NCBI GenBank assembly: GCA_003240695.1
Contig: QFNC01000064.1
Span: forward strand, 1 to 7,309
Direction of reading: 5' to 3'
Length of the DNA stretch: 7,309 nucleotides
Origin: Pseudoxanthomonas suwonensis
GTDB taxonomy: Bacteria; Pseudomonadota; Gammaproteobacteria; Xanthomonadales; Xanthomonadaceae
Shown: piece after piece, positions 5,584 through 7,309 of the stretch
How the letters are laid out: the number at the start of each line of letters is the position of its first letter
How positions within the stretch are numbered: position 1 is the first letter of the stretch
Notes under the pieces: generated by a model
Databases searched by the model: none
What the model was told of the DNA's origin: nothing
What the model saw: only the letters and a program-made list of their open reading frames with translations
Translations under genes and position numbers: made by a program

Positions 5584-6181
5584 GGCCCCCCTCTACGTCT
5601 TGGCTCTCCAAACCGACGTCGCCCCATTCCCGGGCCTGCCGGTCGCGGGTCAGCTCGAAGTCGGGGTGTGCTGCCAGATCGAAGTCGGCCGGCGCGCCGG
5701 CCACCGCGGTCTTGTGTTCAACGCCAGGGTCACCGCTGAGCGCTCCCCCACGCTCGGCCGTGCCGCGCTCGCGATCCTGGTGCTGGTCTGAGTGGTCGTG
5801 CTCGTCATATTGGTCCGTCCTACGACGATCGAGCATGACCCGGAGGACTGCGGTGAGCAGCTCCTGGTCATACAGCGAGAGGTCAGGGGATTCCTGAACG
5901 ACGTCGAGGATTGACGGGTGAAGAGCCGAGTCGAGCTCCACTCCCATGGACTCCAGCGCTGCGGTGGCCACGTGGGTCACGGGAACCTTCAGCACGAGCG
6001 CGAGCATCGTGATGTTCTCGCCCTTGATCGAGGTGACCGGGGTGGACTTGAGCCGCGCGAAGCTGGTGTGGCTCATGTCGTACCCCGCGTGCTCGGCGCG
6101 GGCGGCGAGGTCGCGGAGGGACCAGCCGTTCCGCTCCTGGGCTGAGGCGATCAGCCGGCCCAGCGAGTGCACGTCGTTCAT
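5573..6181 (-). CDS. XRE-family helix-turn-helix regulator, first gene of the operon
   Basis: The protein has 202 residues from ATG 6181. The frame stays open upstream to 6358, but those 59 residues are low-complexity shadow sequence, so 6181 is chosen. Residues about 7-75 form an XRE/Cro-type helix-turn-helix: LGRLIASAQERNGWSLRDLA, then the recognition region YDMSHTSFARLKS and NITMLALVLKVPVTHVATA. This fold is that of phage and ICE repressors (HTH_3/HTH_31 type). Residues 90-120 form a helical segment (DLSLYDQELLTAVLRVMLDRR) likely used for dimerisation. A charged, disordered linker follows, and the C-terminus (166-195) is the module shared with the HIRAN protein. The stop overlaps the start of the HIRAN gene. 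Lacking a good ribosome site, it may rely on a weak one. The repeat-rich region just upstream is a natural operator, so autoregulation of the whole operon is the likely role. In integrative elements such regulators are commonly inactivated by an ImmA peptidase; the only one here is broken. Confidence 0.88.
   Translation of the reverse strand: MNDVHSLGRLIASAQERNGWSLRDLAARAEHAGYDMSHTSFARLKSTPVTSIKGENITMLALVLKVPVTHVATAALESMGVELDSALHPSILDVVQESPDLSLYDQELLTAVLRVMLDRRRTDQYDEHDHSDQHQDRERGTAERGGALSGDPGVEHKTAVAGAPADFDLAAHPDFELTRDRQAREWGDVGLESQDVEGGHDG
5597..5686 (-). repeat. Shared C-terminal module, copy in the XRE gene
   Basis: Partner of 4138-4227, encoding residues 166-195 of the XRE regulator. 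The two copies are direct repeats about 1.46 kb apart, each ending 6-7 codons before its gene's stop. Both are acidic-basic alternating and look like a short helix with a disordered tail, so they could be a docking peptide or a common degradation signal. No function is known to me. Confidence 0.8.
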
Positions 6182-6259
6182 GGCGACCAATCTGCGGGGC
6201 GATGCCAAGGGGAGCAACCGACCTCGGACACCCGCTGTTGCGTGGAAGTGGACACCGAA

Positions 6260-6265
6260 ACGGTA
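6260..6265 (-). promoter_or_regulatory. Putative -10 of the XRE-HIRAN-nuclease operon
   Basis: TACCGT on the minus strand (6265-6260) fits TAnnnT and would give a transcript starting near 6253, with a leader of about 72 bases before ATG 6181. Two GGACACC repeats (6250-6256, 6226-6232) would cover the transcript start and early leader, fitting repression. The -35 region is not recognisable, so this is tentative. Confidence 0.35.
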
Positions 6266-6367
6266 GCAACAAAGGGGGTGTTGTGCCGCATGGCGGCGCG
6301 GATACGGGGCGATCAGCTCGGACCCGGCGAAAGTAGGTGGACACCTGAGCCGACTCACTGTACCGGT

Positions 6368-6395
6368 TTGCCGGACACCATGTCACGCTAAAAAT
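6368..6395 (+). promoter_or_regulatory. Putative divergent plus-strand promoter
   Basis: TTGCCG (6368-6373) and TAAAAA (6389-6394) are spaced by 15 bases, or by 16 if AAAAAT is the -10. The A-rich run stands out in this GC-rich region. The predicted start near 6401-6403 coincides with ATG 6403, so the transcript would be leaderless. A GGACACC copy lies in the spacer and the TGTCA-N9-TGACA dyad covers the -10, so a bound repressor would block it. Confidence 0.4.
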
Positions 6396-6402
6396 GACAG
6401 TC

Positions 6403-6507
6403 ATGGGGCAAGTCATTCACCTGCCACTCGGGGAGTTCTACGCGAAGTTGCCGGACCGCAAGCGAGTCCAGCGCCTGATGATCGTCCAGGACGCCTCAGC
6501 GCAGTAG
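6403..6507 (+). CDS. Short ORF of 34 codons, possibly a truncated early gene
   Basis: ATG 6403 to TAG 6505-6507 encodes a mixed, non-repetitive peptide beginning MGQVIHLPLGEFYAKLPDRK and ending in VQRLMIVQDASAQ. There is no ribosome site, but a leaderless start from the promoter at 6368-6395 is possible. It is divergent from the XRE repressor, where integrative elements place their first early gene. It ends at the point where the MFS transporter remnant begins, so it may be the N-terminus of a longer gene cut by the same event. I recognise no family; it could also be a chance ORF. Confidence 0.35.
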   Translation: MGQVIHLPLGEFYAKLPDRKRVQRLMIVQDASAQ

Positions 6508-6994
6508 CTGGCGCGCGCCGCCGGCGAGCGGTCCCATGGCCGCCACGCCGGAGATCACGGCGCCCCATACCCCGAATGCCGCCGCCCGGTGCCGGCCACA
6601 GAACACGGCGTTCACGGTGGAGAGCGTGGAGGGCATGATGAACGCCGCGCCCACGGCCTGGACGGCCCGTGCCCCGATCAGCATGCCCCCCGTTCGAGGC
6701 CGCCGCCACGATCAGGCTGCCGTCGACGAGCCCGGCGAGGAAGAATCGCTTACGGCCCCACCGGTCCGCGAGATTGCCGGTGGAGAGCAACAGGGCGGCC
6801 AGCAGCACGGCGTAGAGGCTGTTCACCCACTGCGCGTCAGTGAGGTCCAGGTGCAGGTCGCCGATGATGGCGGGCAGGGCGACGCCCACGATCGTGCCGT
6901 CGAGCACGATGAGTCCCAGGCCGATCGAGAGGACGGCGAGGCCGATCCAATCGCGTCGGCTCTGGGCGGGAGCGGAGGTCTCCGACGATGTCAT
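6496..6994 (-). pseudogene. DHA2-type MFS drug exporter, truncated and frameshifted
   Basis: ATG 6994 has AAAGGA six bases upstream. The first 100 residues read as the N-terminus of a 14-helix drug:H+ antiporter (EmrB/QacA type). Helix 1 ends in LDGTIVGVALPAI (typical LDxTIVxVALP), helix 2 includes WVNSLYAVLLAALLLSTG, and motif A is GNLADRWGRKR. One extra base in the C6 run at 6686-6691 shifts the frame; beyond it GARAVQAVGAAFIMPSTLS and the following helix restore the family pattern. Homology stops after MGPLAGG, about 6519, and a short unrelated tail runs to TGA 6496-6498. About 165 of the usual 450-500 residues remain, so at least two lesions exist: a frameshift and loss of the rest of the gene. 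The end of homology marks a deletion or insertion boundary against the element. Function is certainly lost; the substrate cannot be named. Confidence 0.85.
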
Positions 6995-7120
6995 CGAGGT
7001 CCTTTCGGCGAGTGGGGACCGCCCGGGGTCCCACGGCGGCTGACTCCACGGTTCCAGCTTCGCCGGGACGACGCCGCCGGCCATCAACCGTTCGACGGAG
7101 TCCCGGTCCGCAGCCGGGCG

Positions 7121-7126
7121 TAGAGT
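7121..7126 (+). promoter_or_regulatory. Possible -10 of the monooxygenase gene
   Basis: TAGAGT fits TAnnnT and would start a transcript near 7133 with a leader of about 49 bases. No convincing -35 is seen. The 6995-7181 gap holds no gene I can support and must contain promoters for both the broken MFS gene and this one. Confidence 0.25.
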
Positions 7127-7181
7127 CGGCCGGTGAGGGCGTCGACCCGGCGCCGCCCCGTCAGCGAAGGAGAGCCCCGCC

Positions 7182-7309
7182 GTGTCCGTCGTGAAGATCA
7201 ACGCCATCACCGTCCCCGAGGGCGCCGGCCCCGAGCTGGAGAAGCGCTTCGCCGTCCGCAAGCACGCCGTGGACGCTGAGCCCGGCTTCGAGGGCTTCCA
7301 GCTGCTGCG
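7182..7309 (+). CDS. Antibiotic biosynthesis monooxygenase-family protein, N-terminal part
   Basis: GTG 7182 follows AAGGAG (7167-7172) by nine bases. The 42 visible residues, starting MSVVKINAITVPEGAGPELE and containing KRFAVRKHAVD then PGFEGFQLLR, match the small actinobacterial ABM-fold (PF03992) proteins of about 100-110 residues. These are ferredoxin-like dimers, cytoplasmic, related to cofactor-free monooxygenases and to the haem-degrading MhuD/HmoB/IsdG group. The haem-ligand region lies beyond the window, so substrate cannot be assigned: quinone-type monooxygenase and haem degradation are both possible. The gene continues past the right edge, looks intact, and is divergent from the broken MFS gene, so it is probably chromosomal backbone. 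Confidence 0.85.
   Translation, partial: MSVVKINAITVPEGAGPELEKRFAVRKHAVDAEPGFEGFQLL

Larger units (their letters stand above)
6226..6399. promoter_or_regulatory. Operator-like repeat cluster in the divergent regulatory region
   Basis: GGACACC occurs four times on the plus strand within 154 bp: 6226-6232, 6250-6256, 6339-6345 and 6373-6379. Two copies extend to GTGGACACC. The third is part of the palindrome AGGTG-GA-CACCT (6335-6346). The dyad TGTCA-N9-TGACA (6381-6385 with 6395-6399) overlaps the plus-strand -10, and GACA-CCA-TGTC (6374-6384) shares its left arm. The interval 6182-6402 holds no credible gene. The pattern is what an XRE repressor controlling divergent promoters would need, but which repeat is bound is unknown. 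Confidence 0.55.
285..6520. mobile_element. Remnant of a tRNA-His-integrated element carrying an intact four-gene operon
   Basis: The left limit is the 3' half of tRNA-His, the usual target of tyrosine integrases. Element-type genes follow: integrase, DUF3263-like, ImmA/IrrE and an XRE repressor with a divergent promoter. The right limit is placed where the MFS homology ends (about 6519). No second copy of the tRNA 3' end is present in the window, so the right attachment site was lost or lies outside. Base composition drops in the 2440-4100 part, for example 27 G/C in the 60 bases from 2701. Conjugation, replication and excisionase genes are absent, so it cannot move by itself. Confidence 0.6.

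Noticed and set aside
6182..6358. Extended N-terminus of the XRE gene from ATG 6358
   Set aside because: The extra 59 residues show no domain and run through the repeat-rich operator region; the HTH domain begins right after ATG 6181.
6995..7261. Extended N-terminus of the MFS gene from 7261
   Set aside because: It would overlap the start of the monooxygenase gene, and ATG 6994 has a good AAAGGA site and the expected distance to helix 1.
1..7309. CRISPR array, riboswitch, IS element ends or rRNA
   Set aside because: No regularly spaced repeats, no terminal inverted repeats with a transposase, and no conserved RNA element other than tRNA-His could be seen.

Overview
The window is very GC-rich DNA with actinomycete (high-GC Gram-positive) hallmarks: a C-terminal piece of oligoribonuclease directly upstream of a tRNA-His gene, GTG and leaderless-looking starts, a strongly G/C-biased third codon position, and an actinobacterial-type small monooxygenase at the right end. 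The species cannot be named from the sequence; a Streptomyces relative or another filamentous actinomycete is plausible.

Layout. 1-363 is chromosomal backbone: the end of orn, a tRNA-His (GTG anticodon, encoded CCA) and its terminator. Next comes what looks like the decaying remnant of an integrative element inserted at the tRNA-His gene. It has a tandem 12-bp repeat (380-403), a tyrosine integrase pseudogene (467-1583) and a two-tier terminator (1599-1639). Two broken minus-strand genes follow: a DUF3263-like gene (1684-1954) and an ImmA/IrrE-type metallopeptidase (1985-2397). The rest of the element is a tightly packed, intact minus-strand operon. In transcription order it is an XRE-family regulator (6181-5573), a HIRAN-domain protein with a C-terminal membrane hairpin (5583-4117), a DUF4365-like putative PD-(D/E)xK nuclease (4120-3566) and an unrecognised 383-aa protein (3591-2440). 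All three junctions overlap. Upstream lies a repeat-rich divergent regulatory region (about 6182-6402) and a 34-codon plus-strand ORF. From about 6510 the sequence is a truncated, frameshifted DHA2-type MFS transporter (minus) and the start of an intact antibiotic-biosynthesis-monooxygenase-family gene (plus).

Main point. Every flanking element or boundary gene (int, DUF3263-like, immA, MFS) is broken, but the four operon genes together hold over 1,100 codons with no stop or frameshift. That suggests selection keeps the operon while the vehicle that brought it decays. A DNA-end-sensing-type domain (HIRAN), a putative restriction-type nuclease fold, a membrane anchor and a phage-type repressor are together compatible with an undescribed anti-phage or genome-maintenance cassette. 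That function is inference. Two further signals are worth attention. The regulator and the HIRAN protein end in the same roughly 30-residue C-terminal module (20 of 30 identical by eye). Four direct GGACACC copies plus a TGTCA-N9-TGACA dyad lie in the 222 bp upstream of the regulator, as expected of an autoregulated switch.
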